Shown one piece after another: positions 34,543 to 45,668 of a stretch of DNA of 64,000 nt. Source of the DNA: Berberis thunbergii (Eukaryota > Streptophyta > Magnoliopsida > Ranunculales > Berberidaceae). The DNA lies in NCBI GenBank assembly GCA_003290165.1, contig QNQO01000201.1, positions 1,178,001 to 1,242,000 on the forward strand, in the 5' to 3' direction. The notes below the pieces were generated by a model. That model worked only from the letters and a program-made list of their open reading frames with translations, did no database searches and was not told where the DNA came from. The position numbers and the translations under genes are program-made. Within the stretch, counting starts at the first letter, position 1. Every line of letters starts with the position of its first letter.

Positions 34543-35334
34543 GTGGAAGACAAGGGCGGATCCATGTTTTGGTTAAGGGGGGTCAATTGACCCCCTTAGC
34601 TTTTAAATAAAATCCACTAAAGTAGTCAAATTTTTTTATATTGCCCCCCTTTAAAATTTGAGGTTGCCCCCTCCTTTCCAAAGACAACTTTTACTACGAC
34701 ATCTCATTCTCCCTCCCCTTCCCCACATTGTTCTCTCCCTCTTCATTTTCCACCTCCTCTACGATTCCAATTCGCCAGTCCGCCACCATCTAACCCCCGC
34801 TCTTGCTCTCTCTGTGTCTCTAATTTTAATTCCCACATGACAACTCACCACCTTATGTCTGATGGAGAGACGAAAAAAACTCAAATCTATGAAGCTCTGT
34901 GTAATTCTAGGGTTTTTATTCAACTTCATCGACCATCTCAGCGAAGGTGTGTGATCTTGCAGGTACTCCATCTGATCTCTCTTGTTGTCTTCAATATTTC
35001 AGTGTTTGAAGTATGGGTTTGACTTTTTTAGGTGTGTTTCAACTGATTTTTGTTCAATTAGAAGTCTCTACTTCACAAACCCATCAAAACCAAGAACGAG
35101 TTGATGAAAAAAATAATGAAATTTTGTTGTTTTACTGTTGGATTTATTCTAAATTTAGAGTTTCATATAATTTGGAACAATGGGGTTGTGAGTTGTTTAT
35201 TTAAGATTGAAACTTTAGTTCTCTTTGATACAAATTAGGAGCAGCCACATTGCAATAGTGTTGATTTTGTGTGGTCATTGAAGTTATTTTGATTAACTTT
35301 CTCTTGGAAGTGCAGGTGCAGGGGATTATATACA

Positions 35335-35453
35335 ATGGGTTGACATCGACAGCCACTTAGTGAAGGAATTACGCTTTGTGTACTTGATTTGAAAAGGGAA
35401 CAACATGAAAGGGAGGAGCTTGATAAGATATTGTTTTTCTACCCTGCTGATTG
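35335..35453 (+). pseudogene. captured CCZ1-like 5' exon fragment
   Basis: The plus-strand frame from ATG 35335 reads MG, a stop, then ITLCVLDLKREQ and EELDKILFFYPADC. Plant CCZ1 (partner of MON1 in the Rab7 exchange complex for vacuolar traffic) starts with a very similar 'C-hydrophobic-D-x-R-R-G-Q...ELDKILFFYPAD' segment. Similarity ends abruptly at about 35,453, as expected for captured DNA. The early TGA prevents a full product. The identification is from memory of the motif. Confidence 0.55.
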
Positions 35454-35837
35454 CTTAGAAGACCTTGCAAAAAGAGAACCCTTATAAGAAGAGAATGAAG
35501 TCATGGAAAAGCTATGCTAGAGTTGATGCAAATATTAACAAATGATTTTTTTTTCTCCTTATAAGACCATATCAATCAAGGCTTCTTCAAAGAGATCATC
35601 TTTTTAGAACAATTGCAAGCAAACTTTTCTCATTGGAATATTTGCTATGGTTGTTCAAGTGTTGATGACACAAAGTAGTACTTTTGTACTAATTTTCATT
35701 TCATTGTTATACTGTGATTCTCAAATTTAGTATTTGTTTGATGTTTAACAGTAATAATTTGGAGAGTGGATTAATAAATAAATAAAATAACAACAGCAAC
35801 GTCTGGACTTCTGTATTGGCTATTCTCTCAAGTTCTT

Positions 35838-36055
35838 GGTATTCTTTAAGGTTCATTTTCTTTCATGTGTTATTTACTGATTTACATTACAAATTTTTCG
35901 TTTTAATCATATTTATCTATTTATTTTAAGAAATTAAATTATCTATGGTATTCTTTAAGGTTCATTTTCTTTCATGTGTTATTTACTGATTTACATTACA
36001 AATTTTTCGTTTTAATCATATTTATCTATTTATTTTAAGAAATTAAATTATCTAT
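35838..36055. repeat. perfect 109-bp tandem duplication
   Basis: 35838-35946 and 35947-36055 are identical by eye over all 109 bases, starting ggtattctttaagg. No difference was found, so the duplication is recent compared with the surrounding, decayed element. Confidence 0.9.
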
Positions 36056-36202
36056 GATTTTTTTTTGCCCCCCTTTGTTTGCAATCTTGGCTCCACCCTT
36101 GGAGGAAGAGGTAGAACCACTGAAAGTATATGGTGAGAAATAAGGGTCATCACACATTTCTGGTGTCAAAAGCTCCTTCCAAGATCAAAGGGGGATTCTA
36201 TT

Positions 36203-36382
36203 TTTTTTTTTTTTTTTTTGGAAGTTGAGCTGGGTTTGTATAGGATCCCATAACCTATCCACGAGGTGCGACCTACTAGTCAACACCACCCCGAAAGAAA
36301 CGATGCCGCCGGCGGGTCTCGAAGCAAGGACGTGGGGACTAATCCCACACCTCCTTAACCACTCGACCACAGCCCCTTTGGC
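36203..36382 (-). mobile_element. complete Au-like SINE with 16-bp target duplication
   Basis: On the minus strand it starts ggggctgtggtcgagtgg (A-box region), continues with the B-box-like 'ttcgagaccc' and the 'gccggcggcat' segment, and ends in a poly-A-like tail (plus-strand T run 36203-36219). A perfect 16-bp direct repeat, aaagggggattctatt, flanks it at 36187-36202 and 36383-36398, typical of LINE-driven insertion. The head resembles tRNA but has no full cloverleaf and is not a tRNA gene. Confidence 0.88.
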
Positions 36383-36398
36383 AAAGGGGGATTCTATT

Positions 36399-36962
36399 GG
36401 CTTTGCTTATCTATCAAAACACCCCAACATCATGGATTCATGGTCAATAAAACTCCATCAATTTTGTGATCACTACACTCCCTATGTACCTATATACAAG
36501 ATCTATCTGGTGTTTTCAAAATAAAAAAAATTTAAACTAAAATTAAAAATCAACAAGTGAAGCCAATAATAACATTACCGGGTATGTTGTTTATTTGTGA
36601 AATCTTTGGAAAACTCGATTTCTAGAATGAAAAACTCATCCATCCGCAGTGGCAAGCTAGAAGATGGTCTTAATCTAAGCCCTTAGATGTGTACCCTGGT
36701 GTTTGACTAGCCATGTCGTTTGTTAGAAACATGATAATGCAAATATAATACAATATTTACGTCATAAGGATTGCCTAGCTAGAGCCTAGAGGAAGTTGAC
36801 AAGTAAATCGAGCCTCAAATGGAAAGCACATCTAAACTATATAATTAGAAAAGGGTCAAATGAACAGGACAATGTCTTCAAATTGATTTTTCTTTTTCTA
36901 ATATTGCCCTCCCAACTCAATGGTATTTGCAAGAAAAACCAAAAGGTAGGTAAAAAGTGACG
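36399..36962. other. spacer with one copy of a dispersed 150-bp repeat
   Basis: No gene seen. The part from about 36,840 ('gggtcaaatgaacaggaca' to 'ggtaggtaaaaagtgac') is repeated at about 38,070-38,180, and its downstream part again from about 38,190. The hAT-like element at 36971-37942 splits this repeated block. Confidence 0.5.
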
Positions 36963-36970
36963 GGTGTTTA

Positions 36971-37942
36971 TTAGTGATGGAGGCGGGATTTTGAATGAAG
37001 GGGAGGGGGGAGTAATGAATCTAGTTAATTAATGATAATATAATAATTAATTACTTTAACATAATTTTTTTTAAATGAACAATACATACCTAACTATACA
37101 AAACATCAATTGCTAAACAAAAACTCCAGCCCCCTTCATCCAAAATCAAATTGATGGAGTTATTGTTTAGCAATTTGATTTGGATGAATAAATCCAACAA
37201 ACTACTTTGTAGGAGCACAAAAGATAAATATATGAGGGACAAATCAAATTAGTATATAAAGTTAAGGGCAAAAATTAATTTCAAATATAAAATTATATGT
37301 GTTAAAAAATTGGATAATTTGCAATTTGTTCTCTATAAAAAATAGTTAATTAGAGGTTAACCCCAACATTAATCACTATTGCAGTCTCCCCCAGGACTAG
37401 CAGTCAATGTGCATTGACTTTCAAAAATGTTACGTTGATTACCAAAATACCCTTCAAACAATAACCCACATATGAACCTCGAGATGCAAACGTGTATCTA
37501 GAAGAAAATTTAGTGGGTCAAATTTGTCATGTATTTCCAGAAAATCCTATGAATAAAATACCAAACTAGACCTCGATATATGAATTCATCTCGAGAAAAT
37601 ACTTAAAAAATACATTCTTCTTCCTCAAAGCAGACAAGAGAAGTTGGGGTTGCTGGTGGTTGGAGGCGATGGTGGAAAAAAAATCAAGCAGAGAGAAAGG
37701 TAGAGGAAGAGAGAAGGAGGCGAGGCGGTTGTTGGTATCACATTAAACATAGAGAGGGAACTGAAAAGAAGAAAGGGGTGGAGTAGGGTCGTTGATGTCG
37801 CAGAGAATCGAGGGGAAAACCGAGAGAGAAGGGGGTGGGGCGAGATGGTGTTCTCAGCGTTTAAGGGTGGGCAAATCGCAAATAATCAAATATATATTTT
37901 TTAAGTCAGTGAGGGCACTTGCCCCCACGTAGATCCGTCCCT
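36971..37942. mobile_element. hAT-like insertion (972 bp), composite
   Basis: Flanked by a perfect 8-bp duplication, ggtgttta, at 36963-36970 and 37943-37950. The right end read backwards (agggacggatctacgtgg) resembles the end of the hAT-like element at 34551. The left end (ttagtgatggaggcggga) is only loosely complementary. It holds a hairpin (37105-37179) and, from about 37,310, a segment matching the arm of the long-TIR element at 28,725, so it is nested or chimeric. Confidence 0.6.
37105..37179. repeat. inverted repeat with alternative pairings
   Basis: 37105-37128 (atcaattgctaaacaaaaac...) pairs with 37155-37179. In addition 37135-37153 (ttcatccaaaatcaaattg) pairs with 37171-37188 (caatttgatttggatgaa). 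The two stems share bases and so exclude each other. Confidence 0.7.
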
Positions 37943-37950
37943 GGTGTTTA

Positions 37951-38329
37951 TGTCATTCAAATGAGAAATACTATTACACATTTTTACCATTTTACCCTCC
38001 CCAAATTTAAACCATTTACAATCAAAATCAGCTTAAATATTCATTGAATCTGAACTACATAACACGAGAGAATGGGTCAAATAAATAGGACCCATGTCTT
38101 CAACCTGATTTTCTTTTCAATTTTTTCCTCCCAATTCTATGGTATTTACAAGAAAAATCAAAATGTAGGTAAAAAGTGACAAAGGTGTTTATGTCTTTAA
38201 AATGAAAAAATGTCTTTAAAATGAAAAATATTATTACAAAGTTTTACCATTTTATCCTCTCAAATTTAAACTATTTATAATCAAAATCAGCTCTAATAAA
38301 CATTCATTTTCTTCTAAAAATTAAAATGG
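37951..38329. other. spacer, tandemly repeated block
   Basis: The sequence 'gtgtttatgtc(a/t)tt.aaatga(g/a)aaa' followed by 'ttttaccattttaYcctc' occurs twice (from about 37,945 and 38,190), as diverged neighbours of the block at 36,840. No gene. Confidence 0.5.
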
Positions 38330-38818
38330 TAATTTGCAGTTTGCTCCTATTATAAATAGTTAATTAATAAGTAGACTCATCATTAAGCACTATTGCAGTC
38401 TGGGCACACACGTTTTTAAATTAGTCATATTTGAAGGACAAAAATGTTCTTCAATGATCTGATGGCTGAAGTTTAAAGTTGATACAAATGATCCAATCGA
38501 TCCAATGGATAAGATTAAAATCTCAACTCTCATCATACGGATAACATTCAAATCTCAACTGAGAATTGTTACACAGGGACATGACAGCTCAAATCTCAAC
38601 TCTTTCTGACTCTTTGAATGGTTACAGATTGGGGTAATTTGCAATAACCGTTAGGGGGGAGAGAAAATATGAAGTAGCCGTTGGAAAAAATTTAGTAGCC
38701 ATTGGGTTATACCCTATTTAAAGTTGATACAAACCCAATTTTGGAACTTAGGGTTTCATTACACAAGTTTGGAACAGATTTGAGTATTTCATCATATTTC
38801 TGAGTTCAAAACAACATA

Positions 38819-39265
38819 ATGAAGGTAAGTTAATGATTTTGATTTCATTTGGACGTTTATGTTGACATTTATTAAGATTTGGAGGTGATCTTCAACCTCT
38901 CGCATGCGTTTTCTGAACCAAGGGGCATTCTTACATTCAAATTTATTATAAAGGGTTAAGTTAAAACCATTTTCTATTGTAAGGGGTAGGAAGTAATTAA
39001 AATTTGTTTTTTCTAGTAGGTTTCTTGTGACAACTGTCATCAGTACAATCATACAAGTGAAGATTGCCCTTATGTGTATTATGTGTGTCCCAAGAATGGT
39101 TGTAATGGAGTCAGCAAGCTTTTGAAGTCCAAAACCCAAAAAAACCTAAATAGGATGTTCTTGGCTTGTCAAATACTTGGTTGCAAAGGGTTTCTATGGC
39201 TTGATGAAGTTATTCTGAGGAGAAAGAAGAAGGTAGTTCAAGCTCAAAAGAAAATTTCAACTTAA
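38819..39265 (+). CDS. small GRF-type zinc-finger protein in Mutator-like element
   Basis: Two exons, 38819-38824 (Met-Lys) and 39020-39265, joined across a GT..AG intron (gtaagt ... ctagtag). The frame codes for 83 residues and stops at 39263-39265. It shows CDNCHQYNHTSEDC, then CPKNGCNG and FLACQILGCKGFLWLDE, the C-x-C / C-hydrophobic-W pattern of GRF zinc fingers. The tail is basic (RRKKKVVQAQKK). GRF fingers bind nucleic acid; similar small genes accompany plant transposons. It is intact as far as I can see, unlike the transposase opposite. The ATG choice rests on the clean intron phase. Confidence 0.55.
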
Positions 39266-39293
39266 GCTCATTCAAGTTCAAGCTCAAGCTCCA

Positions 39294-39473
39294 AAATGGG
39301 TACTTGTTTCAAATGTGATAGTCCAAATCATTGGATGAAAGACTATCCATGGATGGATCTTTCATGCCTAATTTCTTCATGCCCTGAAATGAGAACTATC
39401 AAAAGATCTCATCAACCTCATACACAAGGGTGCAAGTACCTCAATTGTGATTCTTGCACTAAGGGGTTTGAGT
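39294..39473 (+). pseudogene. zinc-knuckle remnant downstream of GRF gene
   Basis: An open stretch in a separate frame begins MGTCFKCDSPNHWMKDYP and resembles a CCHC knuckle, but the last Cys is replaced (YP for CP). Ancestrally it was probably the C-terminal part of the same protein, now cut off by the stop at 39263. Confidence 0.4.
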
Positions 39474-40179
39474 GATTGGGCATTGTGATACCTGATAACA
39501 TACCTAGAGGTGGTGGTCAAAACCCTACTTCAGTTGAAACTACTGAACAAGCTGAAGTTTAACAAGCTCAATGCGGAAGAAGTAATAACTCTCCAAATGT
39601 AACAATTATTGTCCAAATGAGTATGAAAATTGAAGATCTTCAAAAACATTTCTATCTACCCTAAATAAGAAGTAAATGAACATAGCATTGAATATCAGTG
39701 TTGCAACAATATGTCATTCAATATGTTATTCAATACAAGTTTGAAACTGGATGTAAACAATAAAAAAGGAAGTCTTAGAAAACATACACAAAACAATCAT
39801 CAAGTTTGACAGACAAAATCAAGACTGTGATGCCCTTCAATACTTGCAAAATATCATCAAAATGTTTAACATTCAGTATCAATACTTGCAAAATATAATT
39901 CAGTATCATCAAAGTGTCTGCCATTCATATACTTGCAAAATACAATTCAAGCGTTTGATATAAACATTTAGTATCAATACTTACATTCCACTATAACAAT
40001 ATCACCATCACCATAACAATATCAGCATAACAGTATGACCATCACCATAACAATATCAATACTTACATCCATCACCATAACAACATCAATAATTACATCC
40101 CACTATAACAGTATCACCATAAAAATATTGTCTTCAAAAAACAGTCTTCAAAACATAACAAGCTAGTATCACATGTTTT
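39474..40179. other. low-complexity spacer between convergent genes
   Basis: Many imperfect copies of 'accataacaatatca' and 'cagtatcatcaaag' (39,700-40,140). No coding signal. Confidence 0.5.
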
Positions 40180-43100
40180 ATGCTCTTGGCCCTCTTAGCC
40201 CCATAGGTTGATTGATCTATTGATTGTCATGTCTTTCCCTGCCTCTACCAGCTTGGAACATTGGTGGCCTTATTGGAATAGGCCTTACTGCTTGTGCAAA
40301 GGGTTGAGTTGGGAACATTGAACTTGTAGGTTGTGCATGGTTGGAGTTGTTGGCATTTCAAGCTAATTGGGTTGATGTGAAGCGAATGTTGGCATTTCAG
40401 GCTGACTGGGTTGTTGTGGAGGTTGAGATGTTTTTTTCCCAGTTCCAGAACCTAATTTGGCACCTCTTTTTTTGTTGTTCATACTTCTTCTGAATATAGG
40501 TTTTGCTCTGAATATCTATCCACAACCTTGTGTTTGCTCCCTAGGAGGGTTTTTACATGTTATGTTGTTGTGACCCTCCAAACCACACTTTTTGCAACTC
40601 TTGGTTCATTTTCCACTTATTCATCCTTATCCCTTATTCTTTGAGTCATTGGTCTCCCAGGAGGTCTTTTCACTAGAGGTGGGAGCACCAAATATGTAGG
40701 CTGCCACACATCAATATAATCTTCACATATAAGTGCAAATTTCAAATTACCCATAAAACTATCAAATAATACTGACTATGTAAAGTGCAAATTACCCATA
40801 AAATTATCAAACAATCTAATATAAGACTGAAACTTATTTTTGCCCACTCCCTCATGTTTCTAATATTGACTATGCCCCCTTGAGTAAACCTCCACATAAG
40901 CTTTAACATAATGATAAGGAGTACAATACCTGCAATGAATGCACATAAGTGTGGGGCAATCATTATATAAAGAACAAGTGTTAAATTTCATAGGATGCTT
41001 ACTCTGCCCATACAGGTTTGTGATTGGCTAGATAAACAACTCTATGCACAAAGATGATGCTTGTCAGCTCCTATTGCCTACAATCACAATATCTGACACA
41101 TGTTTTCACCCTCCACCTAGAACCACTGTCATTATGTATGACTGTGATGAAGCCATTAGTAGACCCAAATTGGCTGAATTGGTTCATCTGCTCCTTGAAC
41201 TTGTCAATGAGCTTCTGAGCTCTAGGTACTAGTCCATCTATGTCCCAACTATTGCTCTTGGCCCTTTTATCATACATAAGCCTCATCAGAAGCATGTGAT
41301 ACTCATTTATCTATGAACTTGCAGACTGGCATTTCCCTATGCTTGATAATCCAATTGTTGAAGCTTTCACTGAAGTTGTTGGTGATGTGCTCTGAGCATA
41401 CTCTATTGTCAAAGTAAGTTCTACACCAAGTCTTGAAATCCCTTTCAACTAGCCACTGATGTGCTCTTGGATTGCTTTCTTTTAGCTCTTTCAAACTGGA
41501 GATACAGTCAACCTCTCTGTGTGCCTTAACATCTTTCCAACATAGACTCATAAAAAACTTACCTCCAAATCCAACCTTCTTAAAGTTCTTGTACATGTGT
41601 CTGAAGCAAAACCTATGGTCAGATTATGGAAATAGTTGTTTCACTGTCTCAATAAGCCATTTCTGCTGTTCAGATATGAAAGTAAACTTCCCCACATGCA
41701 TAGTCAAGTGCATCTGAATGATGCTCAAGAAGTTGAACCATGATTGGAAGCATTCAGATTGACAAATGTAGATAGCCAGTGGAAATAGACCATTGTATCC
41801 ATCCAAGCCTGTCACAGACAAACAACAACCCCCATATTTGTTCTTCAAAAAACAACCATCCAACCGAACCAATGGTCTACATCCATGTTGCCAACCAAGG
41901 ATAGATACAGAGAATTCCACACAAACCCCAATGAACCTATTTTCATTATCATTTCTTGAACAAGATGCAGTGCTACCAGGATTTGTTGTCAACAATTTAA
42001 TGCAACAATAAAAGATCTTCTTATAACTCTCATCATATGAACCAATCAGTTTTACCATTATTTTCTGCCTTGCCCTCCACCCTACATGGTAACTTACCTC
42101 AACAGTATGATCCTTCTAGGTTTGTTTGACGAGGTTGTCAGCTATGAAGTTTGTCAAGTGTGTAGTAATACTGGACTCACACTCCTTGGCAACAAACCTG
42201 AAGTTTACCATAGGGTTCTTCCAATTATCAATACCTGTATATGTGTGTGTTCTTCCCCCATGGTCCTCACATTAAGAGTGGGTCCATCCTTGTCCAAGGT
42301 TGCATAGCACTGCCATCCACAGTTTTCACCATTACACACTACCAGAAGTCTATTATGATCATTCTTCTTGAACCTCATCACAAAATTGTTCCTCACCGCA
42401 TACTTTCTTAACCAAAACTTAGTTGCCTCAACTGTGTCCCATTGTTTGCCAACCTCCAAAACCCACTCATCTGCCTACCTCTCATCGATACTCTCTTCAC
42501 CATACACATCAGTTGTTTCATCAACAAATGCAACATGCTAAGTTGGAGGTGAATGTGCATCATAGTCATTTTCAGTTGAATGACCTGAATGGTACTCATC
42601 TTCTACAAGTAGGTCATCCAAATGAGCAAACTCATTGGCTTGAGAAATACAAGCTGCATGGAATTGGTCCTATGATTGAGATGTACTGGCTGAATAGGCT
42701 TGGTCCTGTGGTTGAGAAGAACCAACTGAATGGGGTTTTGCCTCAGCTTGGGACTGTGCATCAGTGGTTTTAGGTTGAACAGAAGGGAGGTCATCATCAA
42801 GCTTTTCTTCAGACAACTCTTCAAAGGTCTTATTCTCTTTCTCAACTTTTGACTTAATTGGTTTCTCATTTTCTTATCTTGGGCCTATGCTAGCCTACCC
42901 TTGTTCTTTTCCCACAAGTACTTTGACATTCACCAACATCAGACCTGTCATCTTGTACATTCACTGTTCTTGAATACCTCCTAGGGGAGTACCAATCATC
43001 TGGTGTACTCTTCCTTGGGGTAGGAATTTTCTTCTTGTTCCAACTTCTTTTGGCATGCACCTTAGGCCTCAGATGGATCTTACTAGGAAGGGTGGGTTGT

Positions 43101-43757
43101 GTGGTAGAGGTAGGGTCAACTTCAGCAACATTTGGAATTGAAATGAGTTCAGGATCTAGTAAACTAGATTTAGGATTGGTGCTCTCATGTACCTATACAA
43201 CCACTTTAACATCAACAAATATATGCAAAGTGTCACTGACATCAATGTCTGCATGCTTCCAGAAGTACATTATATATGCATCATTGGCTATGTCCATTCT
43301 CATTCCATATATTATCTATAAAGGTATGTGTATCTCCTAGTATCAAGGAATGCTTCTCTTGCTTTTCTACACCTTCAAGTATACTCTTGTTAAGTTTGTC
43401 CCAATTCAGATAATCCCCATGAACTCCCTCAAAATCAATAGATTTCTCATTTTTGTAGTCAGTCACCTTCCACCTACCATGGATTTCAGCCCTCCTACTC
43501 CATTTTCCATCATAGTGAACTATCAAATTCCAGACTTCCAACTCTTGTCCCCATTTTCCATTACTGCAAGGAAACACATTCATCAATGAAATACAATACA
43601 AAACATGCAAAACCCATGCAAAGTAACATGTATCATAAGTAAAGAGAAAATACATGACAAGTACACATAATGCTTCATAGCCGTAGCCATAATGAGTAGC
43701 TAACAAGCGACAACAATGATTCATAGCAATTGCACTCAATGAGTAGCCTAACAACAA
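40180..43757 (-). pseudogene. MuDR-type transposase, broken
   Basis: Minus-strand pieces in order: PB1-like N-terminal exon (43281-43590, VWNLIVHYDGKWSRRAEIHG, DYLNWDKLNKSILEG), acidic/Gln-rich linker (42,480-42,870), MuDR N-terminal zinc-binding part (42205-42459, WLRKYAVRNNFVMRFKK, CNGENCGWQCYA), transposase core (41624-42058, LVRLDGCFLKNKYGG, FTFISEQQKWL), downstream core (41071-41596), a SWIM-like C-x-C region (about 40,880-40,950) and a CCHC knuckle, CKKCGLEGHNNITC (about 40,570-40,610). At least five frame changes or stops separate them. The second catalytic position, usually Asp in 'SDrQKgL', is Glu here. The protein is inactive. Confidence 0.82.
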
Positions 43758-43890
43758 GAAGAATGCTTCATAGGCATTGCCCTAACAACAACAACAATGC
43801 TTCATAGCCATTGCCCTAACAACAACAACAATGTTTCATAGCCATTACACTGAATGAGTAGCTTAACAAAAACAACAATTACTCATAGCC
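43720..43890. repeat. short tandem repeat, ~33-bp unit
   Basis: Four or five imperfect copies of 'gcttcatagccattgcccta' plus 'acaacaacaacaat'. They lie between the transposase start and the CACTA end at 44026. Confidence 0.7.
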
Positions 43891-44025
43891 ATTACTGAAT
43901 GAATACCCTGACAAAATCCCTAAACATTGCACTGAATGATTCATAACAACAACATCATTCAACAACAACATCAACGCACTAAAACAAAACACTAAGCAAT
44001 AAGAAGTGTATGACCCATCATTTGT

Positions 44026-45253
44026 CACTACACCAAAAACCCCCATTAGCAACGGTTCTATACCGTGGGCGTAAGCCATTGCCACGGCTAAGAGCCGTGG
44101 ACTACAGGGGCGTCACGAAATCCTTTGTAACGGCTATAAACCGTTGCTAAACATTGTAGCAACGGTTTTATGCTTGAATGAGGGGCGTGATTTTCAACAA
44201 TTAGCAACGATTATAAACCGTTGCAATAATAATAGCAACGGTTATTAGCCGTGGCAACTATAGCAACGGTTTTAAGCCGTGACAAAGTGTAGATATTAGC
44301 AACGGTTTTAAACCGTGTCTAACAAGATAGCAACGGTTTATAGCCGTGGCAAAAATAGCCACGATTTTAAGCCGTGACAAAGTGTAGATATTAGCAACGG
44401 TTTTAAACCGTGTCTAACAAGATAGCAACGGTTTATAGCCGTGGCAAAAATAGCCACGGTTTTAAGCCGTGACAAAGTGTAGATATTAGCAACGGTTATA
44501 AACCGTGTCTAACAGTAGCAACGATTGTTAGCCGTGGCTAACCATGGCAACGGTTATAAACCGTGGCTAAATAGTGTGAAGTAAACCGTGGCAAACGTGA
44601 TAGCAACGGTTTTAAGCCGTGGCTAAGCATGGCCACGGTTTTAAGCCGTAGCAACTGATGAATAATGCCCATGGTTTCTAGCCGTGGCAAGATGGAACCA
44701 CGGTTTTAAGCCGTTGGCAATTAAAACAAAATTCAAAAAAAAATTTGTTTTGTTGCAACGGTTTTAAACCGTTGCAAGTTAATATAATCGAAAAAAATTT
44801 ATATTTTTTTTGCTGCTGCAACAAAATCACAGCCGTGGCACCTGCAAAATTAGTCCTTACTATAGTTTGTGTCATGCCTCCGACACGAATAAGATTCCAC
44901 CAAACTATATGCTAGATAAATACAAAATCAACCGTAAAAAGGAACTTGTCAAGTTTTGACGCCAAACAAAAACATGTAAACAAATAGCACTAATGTACAA
45001 TAACAGGATTAACCTGAACAAATGGAACATGGCTTGTTATATCATGTTTCGCTCGCATCTAAAACAAAAGAATATCTCTATGTTTTTTCCAACAATACAA
45101 ATCGCCCTAGTTATAATGTAAGAAAATACATTGATGCCCTTAGGAACAGGCCCCATTTCTTTCGTTAGTTGCTTGTTCAATATATTGAAAATGATGAGAA
45201 TGCAGCACCTGGTAGTTGCTTGTATATGGGACCGGTGATGGTTGATACAACGA
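44026..45253 (-). mobile_element. CACTA terminus 1 (3' end of element)
   Basis: Starts CACTACACCAAAAACCCCCA, the terminal repeat of CACTA (En/Spm) elements, preceded by tgt, which would be the 3-bp target duplication. About 800 bp of subterminal palindromic repeats follow, then a non-repetitive part. The whole stretch to 45,253 is closely related to 50,115-51,372. The element gene (59.4-61 kb) runs on the minus strand, so this is a 3' terminus. The partner terminus was not found in the window. Confidence 0.8.
44040..44830. repeat. CACTA subterminal palindromic array 1
   Basis: About 20 copies of 'gcaacggtt(t)taaaccgt(t/g)gc' variants, each itself near-palindromic, spaced by short AT-rich segments such as 'aaagtgtagatatta'. 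In characterised CACTA elements such arrays are binding sites for the element's DNA-binding protein. Confidence 0.88.
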
Positions 45254-45340
45254 CACACTTTGCACCCCAGAAACAAGCAATGTATGCGCATTCTCCTGTC
45301 CAACATACTGCTGCCCGTACTGGCTCAGACCTTCAGAGCC
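45140..45340 (-). CDS. terminal exon shared by both CACTA ends
   Basis: After a good acceptor (tactgcag, plus 45341-45348) a 201-nt frame is open to TAA (66 residues, with GQQYVGQENAHTLLVSG and YQPSPVPYTSNYQVLHS). The last 37 residues also occur, with one change (Asn to Ile), at 51,257-51,372 in the second CACTA end, and the stop is conserved. It is open only in phase 0. The LOL1-like exon upstream ends in phase 1, so splicing from it would give an immediate stop. I do not recognise the family. It may be the last exon of an element transcript. Confidence 0.4.
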   Translation of the reverse strand, partial: GSEGLSQYGQQYVGQENAHTLLVSGVQSVSLYQPSPVPYTSNYQVLHSHHFQYIEQATNERNGACS

Positions 45341-45668
45341 CTGCAGTATAAAAATTAGTCAGTACTCAATGACAGACAAACATGACCTATAAAGATTGCT
45401 AATAAACCAAAGCTGATGATGAAAATGATGAAAACACTGTGTGGCAACTTTTACGAAACAACTTTTATCTCCATGAATACATATACAAAGAACAACATCA
45501 AATGTCTAAGTTTCACACAAGTAGAAGAAACAAGAGATAACAACAAAAATGATCACATTAAATTTGACTCTTCCACAAAGATACTTGTCATTCACAAAAG
45601 TCTTTCAATTCATTAATTAAAATGAAGAAAGGCATATAAGTAAAGTTTATTTATGATGATAGGTCTAC

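Larger units (their letters stand above)
34551..36101. mobile_element. hAT-like element (1.55 kb) carrying a gene fragment
   Basis: The left end is caagggcggatccatg, and the right end read backwards is caagggtggagccaag. Both are followed by an 'aaggggggYMA' stretch. The flanks gtggaaga (34543-34550) and gaggaaga (36102-36109) form an 8-bp duplication with one mismatch, as for hAT. It contains a CCZ1-like coding fragment (35335-35453) and a perfect 109-bp tandem duplication (35838-36055), but no transposase. Confidence 0.72.
38330..44025. mobile_element. decayed autonomous Mutator-like element
   Basis: The left arm (38,330-38,480: 'tataaatagttaattaa', 'cattaagcactattgcagtc') is related to the arms of the long-TIR elements at 28.7 and 37.3 kb. 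Inside are a small GRF zinc-finger gene on the plus strand (38,819-39,265) and a broken MuDR-type transposase on the minus strand (about 40,180-43,757), converging. The right arm is not visible: a CACTA end begins at 44,026 and appears to have cut the element. Confidence 0.65.

Noticed and set aside
34350..34586. 78-codon minus-strand frame
   Set aside because: It runs through a poly-T tract coding for Lys and crosses the border of the hAT element.
36320..36382. tRNA-Ser/Leu-like sequence on the minus strand
   Set aside because: It is the head of a SINE with a poly-A tail and a 16-bp target duplication, and it lacks a full cloverleaf.
39700..40140. possible CRISPR-like regular repeats ('accataacaatatca')
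   Set aside because: Spacing and units are irregular and low-complexity, and the genome is eukaryotic.
42603..42869. 88-codon minus-strand frame in the Mutator-like element
   Set aside because: Wrong frame: the collinear transposase linker (acidic, Gln-rich) reads in another frame here.
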